A stretch of DNA of 64,000 bases, taken from positions 62,001 to 126,000 of the forward strand of contig OZ253559.1 of assembly GCA_965262785.1 (NCBI GenBank), written 5' to 3'. Under the pieces are notes generated by a model. The model did no database searches, was not told the DNA's origin, and saw only the letters and a list, made by a program, of their open reading frames with translations. The position numbers were made by a program, and so were the translations under genes. Shown piece by piece: positions 36,368-45,845 of this stretch. Each line of letters opens with the position of its first letter. Position 1 is the first letter of the stretch. The DNA is from G965218495 sp965262785. GTDB taxonomy: Bacteria; Bacteroidota; Rhodothermia; Rhodothermales; Bin80.

Positions 36368-37576
36368 TCAGGTTCCCAGGCCTTTACTCTCCGTCGTGAC
36401 TGAGCGGTATTCGAGCTCCACGACGCGAATCACAGGTCTGACTCGTCGATCTATGATATAGAAGCGATCCTGGTCATCCTTCCACACAATGTCCAGAAAC
36501 AGGCTGGCTATTCCCTGGGACGTTAGCGGCACTGACTCAATGGCGCCGTAACCAGTTAACTGTCCGTCCTCATCAAACAATTCCAGGCCAAAAACACGCT
36601 CTCTTCCGAACTCGGAGAATGTAAAGTGGACAACCTGGTGGTTTTGGAGGCGAAAAAGTCCAAAGCTTCTATTGTGCAACCGCGCGCCTTCTTTTGTCCC
36701 TGAATAATGGATCAAGACGTCAACATTCTCGTAAATGACAGGGCGATCTACCTTCGTATAGGCCCTCTTTTCTACGAGTCCGCCTAGCTGCCTCGTCTGA
36801 TTCCATTGGCCCTGTTCATCGGTGTACATGTAGAGCTTACCGCCATAAAGGTACGGTGCATACAACACGCCGTCACCCGTGACAACAAAGGAGCCTGGAC
36901 TACTGCTCAGCATGCTGCTCTCAATCATATCATGTGGGTCGATGATTTCATCAGTGCTGCCAAACGCCAAGGAGTCTTTCTCCAGACTAGGACCATAGCT
37001 TTGGAATAGGTGGTCGAGGTCGCCTACTCCCTCTATTTGGTTGTTCAGGAAGAGGTACCCTTTCCGAAATGAGTGTATTTGGGTCGTTGCCCACCTGCGC
37101 CAAGGACGTGTTGAGAGAAGTTGGCCTTCACTTGTGAAGCGTGAAATCCGTGCATTTATTCTGTCTAGCGCGATGATTTCATTCTCTGGGTTGATTGTTA
37201 GTCCTCGGAAGCTCCGGAATTCCATAGGGGCCTGACCGCGCTGACCAAGGGTGCGGATGTACTGGCCAGTGGCATCATATACACGAATATTCATGACTGA
37301 CTCGTCGGCCACGTAAATATGGCCCTGGCCGTCGGTAACAACAAACTTAGGTGACCCGAATAGATATTCGGACGAAGCGGAGTCATCTTCCCCCAGAAGC
37401 AAAACTTCACGCAACTGCACATCCAACTCCTGGATGTTGCGGGACTTTGGGCCGGACTCACCGCCCGAGCACGCTGCTACGAGGGTGCATGCTAAGAACA
37501 GGGCAAGACCTGTGCCTACGACATTGCACTTGACACAGATCGATGACTCCGTATTATTGCGACTCTCTGCCGGCAT
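36368..37576 (-). CDS. Six-bladed beta-propeller lipoprotein (copy D)
   Basis: From the ATG at 37576, a long n-region precedes a lipoprotein signal ending LVAACSGG. In-frame ATGs at 37603 and 37678 are alternatives. The mature part, about 365 residues, shows propeller blades: 'FVVTDGQGHIYVADESVMNI', 'VYDATGQYIRTLGQRG' and 'DRINARISRF'. These phrases match copy F (44679-45845), so D and F form one subfamily, distinct from B and C. The terminal blade 'VWKDDQDRFYIIDRRVRPVI' closes the propeller. It is expected to be an envelope lipoprotein; the ligand is unknown. Confidence 0.75.
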   Translation of the reverse strand: MPAESRNNTESSICVKCNVVGTGLALFLACTLVAACSGGESGPKSRNIQELDVQLREVLLLGEDDSASSEYLFGSPKFVVTDGQGHIYVADESVMNIRVYDATGQYIRTLGQRGQAPMEFRSFRGLTINPENEIIALDRINARISRFTSEGQLLSTRPWRRWATTQIHSFRKGYLFLNNQIEGVGDLDHLFQSYGPSLEKDSLAFGSTDEIIDPHDMIESSMLSSSPGSFVVTGDGVLYAPYLYGGKLYMYTDEQGQWNQTRQLGGLVEKRAYTKVDRPVIYENVDVLIHYSGTKEGARLHNRSFGLFRLQNHQVVHFTFSEFGRERVFGLELFDEDGQLTGYGAIESVPLTSQGIASLFLDIVWKDDQDRFYIIDRRVRPVIRVVELEYRSVTTESKGLGT

Positions 37577-37775
37577 CGGGACGTGTGGGGAACTTGGAAT
37601 CATGTGTACAGCCGCCTGCGTGCGGACTGGCTGGGGAATGTACTGAACAGGCAAAGGATCCGTTAGCTTCCGGTCCACGAGAGGATAGACTGGCGAGAAA
37701 CAAGCCCCGCCCCATTGAACACGACGCCCCGCATACTAGTGCCGCTGGATCGTCTCCGCTTGCGACCGCGACCGG

Positions 37776-37935
37776 GTGCCGCGCCCCCACCGCACGCAGA
37801 TCAATGCGGTGATGGTCACTAACGTTCCACGCGGCCATCCATGGTTCGTTGTAGAATCCGGTGCCTGTCTTTCAGACACCATTGGCCGTAGGTGGGAAAT
37901 TATTGCTCACTAGTAACGTGGAGACAGATGCTGCG
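37776..37935 (-). pseudogene. Fragment of a second TonB-dependent receptor gene
   Basis: About 150 bp read on the minus strand as 'SVSTLLVSNNF', 'TANGV', a TGA stop, 'KTGTGFYNEPW' and 'AAWNVSDHHRIDLRAVGA'. This parallels 'SVSTGLVNNKFAFTASGVRK', 'TGNGYYDGTW' and 'AAWNVNDRHRVDLYAVGA' of the intact receptor at 39962-42664. The DNA also matches strongly (shared TTAACGTTCCACGCGGCC region, differing by one base). The rest of that receptor copy is gone. The fragment touches the 3-prime end of propeller copy E. Confidence 0.8.
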
Positions 37936-38958
37936 CTACCGTTCAACCGCATACACGGCAACCGTAGAATCGCGCCGGTCGTATACGCGCCCATTCATCA
38001 TTCTGCTTCCACCACCAAACGGCAAGCGAATAGACGACCGGTAGTCCCCCGTCTTTGCTGCGTACAGGTCAACTACCAAGGACGAGTCCGGGCGCGTGTA
38101 GACATAGATATTGTCTTTATCAATTGCGATCCGGGAATTGAGAAGATCGGCAACGACTGTGCGGACGCCTGGTGTAGTCTCTATTCGCGGAGGCTCTCCC
38201 TTTCCAAGGTCTAGTGTCGATCGGGCATAAACAACCTCCCCACGCTCGTTAAACCGAATAATCACCGGGAAATACGCTGGCACGTAGATGAGGTCTTCGC
38301 CATAAGCGTTAATCCACCCATCAAGCAGCATAGGACTATTCTCTGCTTGATCCTCCTGAAGAGAGCCCCCGAATTGCTGTGTCTCCGCTCCGTAGCTGGT
38401 TGAAAAGACAGCCTGCTCGCCGCTGGTGGGCATCATTGAGTACGTCCGCCCCCTAAACGTTACTACGTACCTGTAAACTCTTTCCTTCGTTGATACATCG
38501 TCTAGCAACATGCCGTCACTCGAAAAGAACGATATTTTGCGCTGCCTATTGTCAACAAGAAAGACTACCGAGTCCCCTATTGTGCCTGAGTTTACAATAT
38601 TCATCAATTCTCCGGGTCCCGATCCTACGTCGTAACCGTAGGTAGCTACATGCCGTCCCTGCGGTCCAAATCGCTTCACCTTCATGTCGCCGTAGTCCAC
38701 GATGTAGACATGCCCGTCTTCACTCGCCCTTATCCGCGTAGGCCGAATCAGGAAGACTTCCGGCTCTGTCGGCAGCTCGTGGAGCTTGTGGAATGAGACA
38801 TTTTCCCATACCCGTGTTGATATCCTCTGCCCTTCGAAGGACAGTGATAGCCCCTCAACCGACTTGGGCTCGATTGGCGCTCCGCACGCCCACGAGAGAG
38901 CAGTAAGCAGAAGCACCGTTCCAGTGACACAGTGCCACATTGCACTCGATGATTCCAT
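37936..38958 (-). CDS. Six-bladed beta-propeller lipoprotein (copy E)
   Basis: The ATG at 38958 gives a lipoprotein signal (MESSSAMWHCVTGTVLLLTA, lipobox LSWAC); an ATG at 39006 adds 16 residues. The mature part, about 315 residues, has blades such as 'ASEDGHVYIVDYGDMKVKRF', 'TYGYDVGSGPGELMNIV' and 'DSVVFLVDNRQRKISFF'. The last blade ends directly where the receptor fragment begins. The stop codon TAG lies at that junction, so its C-terminus may have been altered by the rearrangement. Confidence 0.75.
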   Translation of the reverse strand: MESSSAMWHCVTGTVLLLTALSWACGAPIEPKSVEGLSLSFEGQRISTRVWENVSFHKLHELPTEPEVFLIRPTRIRASEDGHVYIVDYGDMKVKRFGPQGRHVATYGYDVGSGPGELMNIVNSGTIGDSVVFLVDNRQRKISFFSSDGMLLDDVSTKERVYRYVVTFRGRTYSMMPTSGEQAVFSTSYGAETQQFGGSLQEDQAENSPMLLDGWINAYGEDLIYVPAYFPVIIRFNERGEVVYARSTLDLGKGEPPRIETTPGVRTVVADLLNSRIAIDKDNIYVYTRPDSSLVVDLYAAKTGDYRSSIRLPFGGGSRMMNGRVYDRRDSTVAVYAVER

Positions 38959-39961
38959 ATTCGGCCGCAGGCTAGAGACAGCTAGCGGACTACGCCATAG
39001 TGGCATTCAAGTTCTGCGCTAAAGGAACCCTCAAGTACCTACGTGTCGCCATTCCACACGGCATCTCGCGGCCAGAACCGCACGCAGTCAGGTCCTGATC
39101 GTATTGCAAATGGGGCCTTGACATCTGCCCACTCATGCTGTTCGAGTCATAGAACGACGAAGCTCGGCCAAGATCCTAGCCCGGGGTAACGTCTGCAAGC
39201 CGCCGACCAGCATAGTGACCTCAATGCGCTCCCTCGGCCGCGCCATCATTTAGATCTGTGACTTACACGACACGGACCCTTTGTCCTGCCCAAGACCTTG
39301 AGGCCAGAATCCGTCCACCTAGGCGGCTTCTGGCGTGAACCGGGTTCTGGAGCTCGCAGACGCCAGGCTCCAGCCTCGCTCCCTGACGACGCAGGATGTC
39401 TCCGAGATCACGCGAAAAGCACTGCGACGTGCGCGGACGGCAGCCACCCACAGGGCGTATGCCCTTTGTGTCCGGGTCTGCTGAGCATGGGGGGACGCGG
39501 ACGGGTTGAACACAGGCCCGATTGACGTCGTAAAGTATCTGGCGGGTCGGGGGAGCGAAAAGCCACAGCTGGCGCGCGCCGCAAACCCATCTCGCATACC
39601 GCCAGCGGGCGTGGCTCAGCGTATGCGCCGTAACGCTAAGCACATCAATGGCCTCGTTTGAGCCAACGGTGGTGCTGCAGGTTCGCATATCGGCTCACTG
39701 GCAACACCACCGAGTCTGCATAGCTGACTGAAGCGGATGCCCACTCGACATAGCGAGCCCATCAGAACATGGGCCGAAGTTGCCTTGCGGACGCGTCCGG
39801 ATAAGGTCAGCAAATACATCCTCACCCTTGCGCCGCCGCCATCAGGCCCGCGAGCAGGCGAGGCCTACCGTGCCGCCACCGCTACTGCAGGCATTGCCTG
39901 CCGCGCGCTGGAGATCCATTGAGGACAATGGTCTCAAACGGTCTGCGGTGGAGTGTCTCTG
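38959..39961. other. 1-kb gene-poor stretch upstream of propeller E and downstream of the receptor
   Basis: Several overlapping frames on the minus strand (39263-39688, 39319-39597) look like possible remnants of a decayed gene, but I could not match any part to a family. The composition is GC-rich, with no terminator or repeat recognised. Confidence 0.4.
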
Positions 39962-42664
39962 TTAGCGGAGCGTTGCGCGCAAGCCCAGATTAAAGGAGCG
40001 AGGCAGGCCAAGGAATACCTCAGCATCGTCTGCGGCGTTGGCGCCTGTACCATTGCCCCGGTACGCGTTGAAGCGTGAGTTGTTGGTGGCGTCCTGGATG
40101 AAGATCTGATCGAAGACGTTGAAGACGTTCGCGAAGACTCGCAAGTTGGTTCTGGCAAGCCTGCGCGGAATATCGTATCCCGCGCTAATGTCGAATACGG
40201 AATAGCCTGGTGCTTCCCACACATTCTTACCTGCCTGTGACAATACGGTCCGGCCTGTCGGGTCAAAATCCGCGAAGTGATTGCCGTAGCTGCGCCCGAT
40301 CACCTTCGCGTAGATACCGCGAGTCGGGTAAAAGGTGAGCGCGTAGGCCGCTTGCGTCTGCGGAGCGTCGCCGACCTTGACACTCTTCACATAGAGGGAC
40401 AGCTGTTCTTGTGTGGCGGGATCGGACTGATCCGGCGTATAAAGGACCCTTACGTCGTCCAGGTATTGCCAGTCGCCCACGCCAAAAGCCATATCCACAC
40501 GTGCAAAATCGATGGGCTGCCACGCTAACTCCGCTTCCAGGCCTCGGTGCAGCGCATCAAGCCCTCTAATGTTGATAAGCCCGTCATCACCATTTTCCTG
40601 GACGATGCTGCGCGTAATAGTTCGGTCTTTCCACGTAGTGTGATACACGCTTACTTTACCTGCGAACTTGCGATCCGGCGAGCGGAACGAGGAACCCGCT
40701 TCAAGTGACAGAAAGCGCTCGTTTCTTGGATCTGGGTTGAGGACGCCCTGGACGTCGTCAATCGCGCCGTCGAAGATCGGCACTTTGGATACTATGCCGG
40801 CACTCGCGAACAACGACAGGTTATCGTTGAGGGCGAACGATGCGCCGCCCTTGACCTGAGCGCCTCCGATTCGGTCCGTGGCGGTCGTGAACGGCTGCCC
40901 GGCACCGTCGTCCCGAAAGTGATCCATATAGGAGTACTTGATTGCGGAATACCCGACCATGCCGTAGAAGAATCCGGGCCCATGCTCGTACCCTCCCTGC
41001 AGGAATCCACCCAGCCAGTCAACGGTGTTGCTGTTATAATAGTCGAAGCGATCCCCAGGTTGGAGCACCCTGCCATCTTCGCCCCAAAAGTCACTGTCAT
41101 AGCGCTGATAACCGGCGCCACCCAGCAGATCGCGAACAGTTCGATAGTGCTCGATTTGTGCCTTGCGCCAGTCGACTCCCGCTTCGACTGTCAGGCTCGG
41201 GTTGACGTTGTGCGTTACCTTGGAGATGGCACCGATGGTCCATTGCACGTTGTGGCTGTTACGCAGAACCCCGAGCGACGTCCCATTCTCCATGTTGGCC
41301 GCAATGGTGGCGTCATAGTTCACCACGCGTGAGGGACCGGAGTAGTCCCACTCCATCCGACCCTTGGTACCCGTGCCACCGCCCTTGCCGCCAGAGTAGT
41401 AAACTACTGTGGACAGCAAGGCCTGGTCCGTCAGCTGCGCGAAGTGATTAAGATTGATCTGCGGCTTGTGGAAAAAGTTCTCGCGTTCGTTGATGCGGTC
41501 GCTGACGACGCGGCGCACGTTGCCAAAGCCATCGTGCTGCTGGCTACTGTAGCTGGAGCCAACTGCCGAAACGTTCTGATTCCACCGCCGGCCGCCTTCC
41601 GGAAACTGCTCCAGAATGTCAGCGATGGTGGTGGATTCCAGGCCCTCCTTTTCAAAGAGTTTCCGCGCGTAGTCGTGGTTGTAGGCGGCAATGTTTTGCC
41701 GGTACAGATTCTGCCCGTGACGCTGCGGCGCCCCTACCGCATACAAATCGACGCGGTGGCGGTCATTAACGTTCCACGCGGCCGCCGCGTAGTAGGCCCA
41801 TGCGTCCGTCCACGTGCCATCGTAGTAACCGTTTCCTGTCTTTCGGACGCCACTGGCCGTAAATGCGAATTTGTTGTTTACGAGCCCCGTGGATACGGAT
41901 GCTGTGGACTTGAAGAACCCGTCATTGCCGAATTCCTGCTTCACAAGGACTTGTCGCGCATTGTTGGCCGGATCCGTGATGATGTTCAGCGTGCCGCCGA
42001 TTGATGGCGTGGCCAGGTTAACCGCGGAGAGGCCGCGCTGCAGCTGAATCGAAGTCGTGGCGTCTCCAACGCCGTCCCAATTTGACCAGTACACCCAGCC
42101 ATTTTCCATGTCATTGACCGGAACGCCGTTGATCATGATGGCTACGTTGCGCTGATTGAAGCCGCGGACGTTTACGCGCGCATCGCCTGCCCCGCCCCCC
42201 TGGGCGGTGCTGTATACCGATGGTGTGGTGTTGAGCACAAGCGGAACGTCGCGTGACCCAAGCTCCCGCTCGACGGCAACCTTGTCGATGTTCGTGAACG
42301 CGACGGGCGTGCGCCGGTCGATTGCGCGGGAGGCAAAGACCTCCATGGCTTCCAGCGCAGAGCTTGTAAAGGCCAGGCTGAAGTTGGCTTCTATGTCGGA
42401 TCCGCGAATCGTCACGATTCGCGTAGCTTCGTAGTAGCCGATGTAAGACACGGTGAGCGTGTGTGTGCCAGGCGGTAACCCATCAAGGACATAGCGCCCG
42501 CTATCATCGGTTATCGTGCCCGTGGTTGTGCCCGCCACGAGGACAGTTGCACTGGGCAGGGGCTCTCCAGAGTCTGCATCTTTAACGGTGCCGGATACGC
42601 TGCTTTGCGCACTGACGGTGACCGTCAGAAGCATAGAAAAGAGCAATACAAAGGTGCTTTTCAT
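39962..42664 (-). CDS. TonB-dependent receptor with N-terminal carboxypeptidase-regulatory-like domain
   Basis: A 900-residue outer-membrane receptor. Signal peptide MKSTFVLLFSMLLTVTVSAQ; regulatory-like beta-sandwich at about 22-105 ('VSGTVKDADSGEPLPSATV', 'GTHTLTVSYIGY'); plug domain at about 120-235 ('DVPLVLNTTPSVYST', 'VNVRGFNQRNVAIMINGVPV'); and a 22-strand-type barrel to the end. The final residues Leu-Arg replace the usual terminal Phe. It imports an unidentified substrate using TonB energy. It is not followed by a SusD-like gene. A decayed fragment of a close paralogue lies at 37.8 kb. Confidence 0.9.
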   Translation of the reverse strand: MKSTFVLLFSMLLTVTVSAQSSVSGTVKDADSGEPLPSATVLVAGTTTGTITDDSGRYVLDGLPPGTHTLTVSYIGYYEATRIVTIRGSDIEANFSLAFTSSALEAMEVFASRAIDRRTPVAFTNIDKVAVERELGSRDVPLVLNTTPSVYSTAQGGGAGDARVNVRGFNQRNVAIMINGVPVNDMENGWVYWSNWDGVGDATTSIQLQRGLSAVNLATPSIGGTLNIITDPANNARQVLVKQEFGNDGFFKSTASVSTGLVNNKFAFTASGVRKTGNGYYDGTWTDAWAYYAAAAWNVNDRHRVDLYAVGAPQRHGQNLYRQNIAAYNHDYARKLFEKEGLESTTIADILEQFPEGGRRWNQNVSAVGSSYSSQQHDGFGNVRRVVSDRINERENFFHKPQINLNHFAQLTDQALLSTVVYYSGGKGGGTGTKGRMEWDYSGPSRVVNYDATIAANMENGTSLGVLRNSHNVQWTIGAISKVTHNVNPSLTVEAGVDWRKAQIEHYRTVRDLLGGAGYQRYDSDFWGEDGRVLQPGDRFDYYNSNTVDWLGGFLQGGYEHGPGFFYGMVGYSAIKYSYMDHFRDDGAGQPFTTATDRIGGAQVKGGASFALNDNLSLFASAGIVSKVPIFDGAIDDVQGVLNPDPRNERFLSLEAGSSFRSPDRKFAGKVSVYHTTWKDRTITRSIVQENGDDGLINIRGLDALHRGLEAELAWQPIDFARVDMAFGVGDWQYLDDVRVLYTPDQSDPATQEQLSLYVKSVKVGDAPQTQAAYALTFYPTRGIYAKVIGRSYGNHFADFDPTGRTVLSQAGKNVWEAPGYSVFDISAGYDIPRRLARTNLRVFANVFNVFDQIFIQDATNNSRFNAYRGNGTGANAADDAEVFLGLPRSFNLGLRATLR

Positions 42665-43436
42665 GGCTGCGAGGTGGCTGGTTGGGACGCGGTAAATCTA
42701 ATGCCTTGCATTCGCAGAGCGTGTTACATCATGGTTACATAATCAACAAGCGGTCATTCCCAAGGGCCGGTTTCCTGGGTGAACCCACGTTTGGCGCCTG
42801 CCGGATCACGTGCAGATCCCGCGTGCCTGCGAACAAAGCCCCGACCCGGGAGCGGATACAGGGAAGCTGCCTATAGCAAAGGTACGGTTCGAAGCGCATC
42901 CGCGCCGGATTGACTAGGGCTATACCAACGTAACGGTGGAGGCAGGAAGCTCAACGGCATTCATCCATCGCCTGGAGCGGCGTAGAGTCTACGAGGTTGT
43001 CAGGCGAGCTCTGCGGCCTCGATGGTTTGGGGGGACTCCCTACCGTTTATCCAAGAATGGAGAAAAAACAATAACCGAATAGACCGGGAAAAACGGCGCA
43101 TCCGCACGTTCGGTGATAGTGAGACCAATGCGCCGGTACATGAGTTAGGCTTGTAAAGCCAGCCGTGATTTTCCCGGGATTGAGCGCGAGGTGCGTCCGC
43201 TGGAGCAGTGCGCGCTGTGATTCGCGTATCGGGTAACCACGCCCGCGGCAAGTGCGTCAGGAGTCTTGAGCCCCCCGATCAAGTGCGTGTCGTGGCGGCA
43301 TTGCGGCTGCCAGCAAGGTTCATTAGGGGGAAGCAAATCGAGGTGCTGAGGGGCATGCGGGGCGCATCGAGGCCAAAGCCGCACGGGCACGAGTGGGCTT
43401 GCAGAAGAGGGCCGCACGGGCAATAGTGGACAGAGG
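42665..43436. other. Intergenic stretch upstream of the TonB receptor
   Basis: About 770 nt with no supportable gene. The part next to 42664 should hold the receptor promoter, though no confident promoter match was seen. The part near 43279-43436 is the out-of-frame continuation of the broken outer-membrane protein gene. Confidence 0.4.
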
Positions 43437-43938
43437 TCATTTTTCCCTGCCGTTCCAGCCTATTCTGACTATCAAGTCGAAGCTGAATGTGTGCACAAGT
43501 TGATCGCGGTAAAGAGAAATCCCAAGTCCAAAGAATCTCAATGGCATGACGCACACTCTGGCCTTGAAGTCTACGCGCCCAGCCGAAGTCAGACCAAACC
43601 GGGGTAGACAAGAAAGCGCCGGCCGAGACTCCTTTGAAGTGAAACCTCCCAATGCTTCCAATGCCAATGTCACACTTCGAATACGCACCGATTGACACAC
43701 GATGAAAAGGCCTCAGATTTTGCAGCAGCGTGCGGTTTGGGTTTAGTATGACAAGCTGCGCATGCAACAGTACGTCATAACAGTGCCTACGACTAATAAA
43801 ATATCCTGGGTACTCGTACTCCTTCCAACTCATGCCTAGGCCCACGTCAAGGCTTGGCATGAGTATCCGACTTTGCCCGTTAGCAGCGAGAGGAACTAGC
43901 AGGCAGATCAGGAAGACCCATCTTGTCAGCATACGCAT
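43437..43938 (-). pseudogene. Small outer-membrane beta-barrel-like protein, one frameshift
   Basis: It starts at 43938 with a signal peptide (MRMLTRWVFLICLLVPLAANGQ) and continues through barrel-like strands ('PSLDVGLGMSWKEYEYPGYF', 'RFHFKGVSAGAFLSTPVWS'). At about 43575, 'SDFGWARR' runs out of pattern, while another frame continues 'DFKARVCVMPLRFFGLGISL' and ends naturally with 'DLIVRIGWNGREK' and a stop at 43437. A single indel therefore splits an approximately 167-residue gene. The family is not recognised. It may be a real lesion or a sequencing error. Confidence 0.55.
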
Positions 43939-43950
43939 CTGGGCACGTTG

Positions 43951-44311
43951 CTATTTCACCAGTAGCATGGAATGCGTTTCGACGCGATCCTCCGCCAGTA
44001 TGGAGTAGAAATATTTCCCCGGCAGGCCAGTGACGAGACGTTAGAGATGGCACTTTGCGCGCCTGCTTCAAAAAGACGATCAGCCAGCGAAGTCATCTTG
44101 TGCCCGGTCGTGTCGTAGACCTTTAGCGTTACTGCCCTAGTCGCCGGCAGCGAAAAGCGAATCACCGTTGACAATTTGACCGGGTTCGAATAGTTGCATA
44201 CCACAATTCGGGCAGCATCCTCATCCACCCTCAACAATCACCCGCATAGTATCTATGGCAGAGGTCAAGCCACGCCCTCAACGGTCTACAACAGTTACGC
44301 TGATCATGCGT
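43951..44311 (-). pseudogene. C-terminal remnant of a T9SS-secreted protein
   Basis: The minus strand carries a type IX secretion sorting domain: 'NYSNPVKLSTVIRFSLPA', 'RAVTLKVYDTTGHKMTSL' and, after a frame change, 'GLPGKYFYSILAEDRVETH' then 'SMLLVK' and a stop at 43951. The arrangement is the family's N-Y-P-N-P-F...TTIRF...LKVYD...GxYFY pattern. Upstream, another frame reads 'ISVTVVD' and 'SAIDTMRVIVE', the end of an Ig-like or PKD-like domain, with a TGA inside. The rest of the protein is missing. It indicates that the lineage has or had a type IX secretion system. Confidence 0.75.
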
Positions 44312-44407
44312 GATGAATATCCGTAGTCATTCCCGGTTTGCGACAATTAAATGTATAGGTTTGTTGAGGGAAGGAGGGGGACGCGCGTCTGGAGCCGGCC
44401 GGCCCCA
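44312..44407 (+). repeat. Direct repeat R1 (about 95 bp) with terminal palindrome
   Basis: It is about 85 percent identical by eye to 46013-46110. Shared blocks include CGGTTTGCGAC, ATTAAATGTAT, GGTTTGTTGAGGG and GGGGGACGCGCGTCTGG. Its end forms an inverted repeat GCGCGTCTGG / CCAGACGCGC around GCCGGCCGGC (44392-44414). The two copies flank propeller gene F in the same orientation. Confidence 0.85.
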
Positions 44408-44678
44408 GACGCGCATGAGATTCTTTGCGATAGGGCTTCCTTCGCGATCTTCAGGCTCCGCGATTGGCACGGGCCCACGCCAGGTGACCGAGCAGCCGTG
44501 CAAACACGGACTATGGGTTACAGGGCAGGGCTAACTGCTTTCAGCAGCACTTGAAAAGGGGCATTGCGTTGGTTAACATTGCAGGCCAGCGTGGCCGTAC
44601 CGATCTATCCGGCAGAATGACCGAGCAGTGCTGGCTTTGCCGTGGCTGGTATCGGATGCCGCTCTTCGGTTCACAAAG

Positions 44679-45845
44679 ATGTATATGAACGATCATTTAG
44701 ATTTGCGGCGATTCCTTGTCGCGCTGGCCATAGTGCCTTGTATCCTGGCCCCGGCCTCGGCCCAGGAGCTGTCCTTCACGCTCATAGAGCAGTTGGTCTT
44801 AGGGGATGACGAGGAGGCGTCCGCCGAATACCTCCTCACTTTCCCCGAACGGGTCCGGACGGACTCGAAGGGCCGAATCTATGTGAAGGATCGGAGGCGG
44901 GCGGACGTTCGGGTATTCGATGCAAGTGGGCAGTACGTCACCACGGTCGGAAGCAGAGGCGAAGGCCCGGGGGAAATGCAGGACATCATTGGCATTCATG
45001 TCGATGATCAGGATCGGCTGATCGTCGCCGATCGAATCAGTGCACGGTTCACGATCTTCACGGAGCTCGGCAATAGCCACGAAACAAAAGCCTTCGAGGT
45101 AGAGCGGACCATCCATCCAACTCCAATCCTATCACTTGAAGATGACTTTGTACTCAAGTACGTGAAATCGAGAGACGGCCCTGCTGGGAAACGCTCGATG
45201 CTGCATCTGCACGACACCGAGTTGAATTGGCTCGGGTCGTTTGCGCAGCTGGGGAACCTGTTTAACCTTGACATACCCTTCCAAAGGGAACAGTCCCGTG
45301 TGTCAGCTGCATTGAAGGTCGCAACGAACGGCTCGGATACAATAGTCTTGGCCCATGAGGTTTACGGTGGATACGTCTACCGATACACACGGTCGAATGA
45401 CACCTGGGTTATGGACAAGCTGCAAGGCGGACCAGCTCCCAGAATACCATATATCCTCGTGAGCGAGCGCGACTTTGAGGCGAACCTGAATTATCGCAGG
45501 TCTGCTATTGTATCATCTGGCCCGACGGGAATCTTCCGTGCGAAAATCTTGAACTGGAGTCTGGGCCTCGTAATTCTGGCCAATGGCGAGATTGTCAACT
45601 TTACGAAGCAGACCCCGCTCGGTGACACTGGGTATACCAGCGCGGAAATGTTCAGCCAAGACGGCACCCTTTTGGGGTATGGGCCGCTGCAGTTAGATGA
45701 TCCCGAATTGGATGGCAACAAGAGGGTCAAGATCTCCATTTCCATCCTGTGGCAGGATGCGGAAGGCCGCATATACCTTCGGCGGGAAAATGAAAGTGGC
45801 TTCTATGTGCTCAGTGTTGCCGAGCTAGTGGTCAGCCCTCTATGA
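44679..45845 (+). CDS. Six-bladed beta-propeller exported protein (copy F)
   Basis: The ATG at 44679 (or 44685) gives a type I signal peptide (LRRFLVALAIVPCILAPASAQ), not a lipobox. An ATG at 44628 would bury it. The mature part, about 360 residues, has blades 'RVRTDSKGRIYVKDRRRADV', 'VFDASGQYVTTVGSRGEGPG' and 'DRLIVADRISARFTIF', closely matching copy D. It ends with the closing blade 'LWQDAEGRIYLRRENESGF'. It is the only plus-strand propeller gene and is bracketed by repeats R1 and R2. Confidence 0.75.
   Translation: MYMNDHLDLRRFLVALAIVPCILAPASAQELSFTLIEQLVLGDDEEASAEYLLTFPERVRTDSKGRIYVKDRRRADVRVFDASGQYVTTVGSRGEGPGEMQDIIGIHVDDQDRLIVADRISARFTIFTELGNSHETKAFEVERTIHPTPILSLEDDFVLKYVKSRDGPAGKRSMLHLHDTELNWLGSFAQLGNLFNLDIPFQREQSRVSAALKVATNGSDTIVLAHEVYGGYVYRYTRSNDTWVMDKLQGGPAPRIPYILVSERDFEANLNYRRSAIVSSGPTGIFRAKILNWSLGLVILANGEIVNFTKQTPLGDTGYTSAEMFSQDGTLLGYGPLQLDDPELDGNKRVKISISILWQDAEGRIYLRRENESGFYVLSVAELVVSPL

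Noticed and set aside
39263..39688. Possible decayed receptor or enzyme gene upstream of propeller E
   Set aside because: Some protein-like phrases occur in three frames, but none could be tied to a family, unlike the fragment at 37.8 kb.
43279..43436. Continuation of the outer-membrane-protein frame past 43437
   Set aside because: Cys- and Pro-rich sequence unlike the preceding barrel strands; the natural end lies in the other frame.
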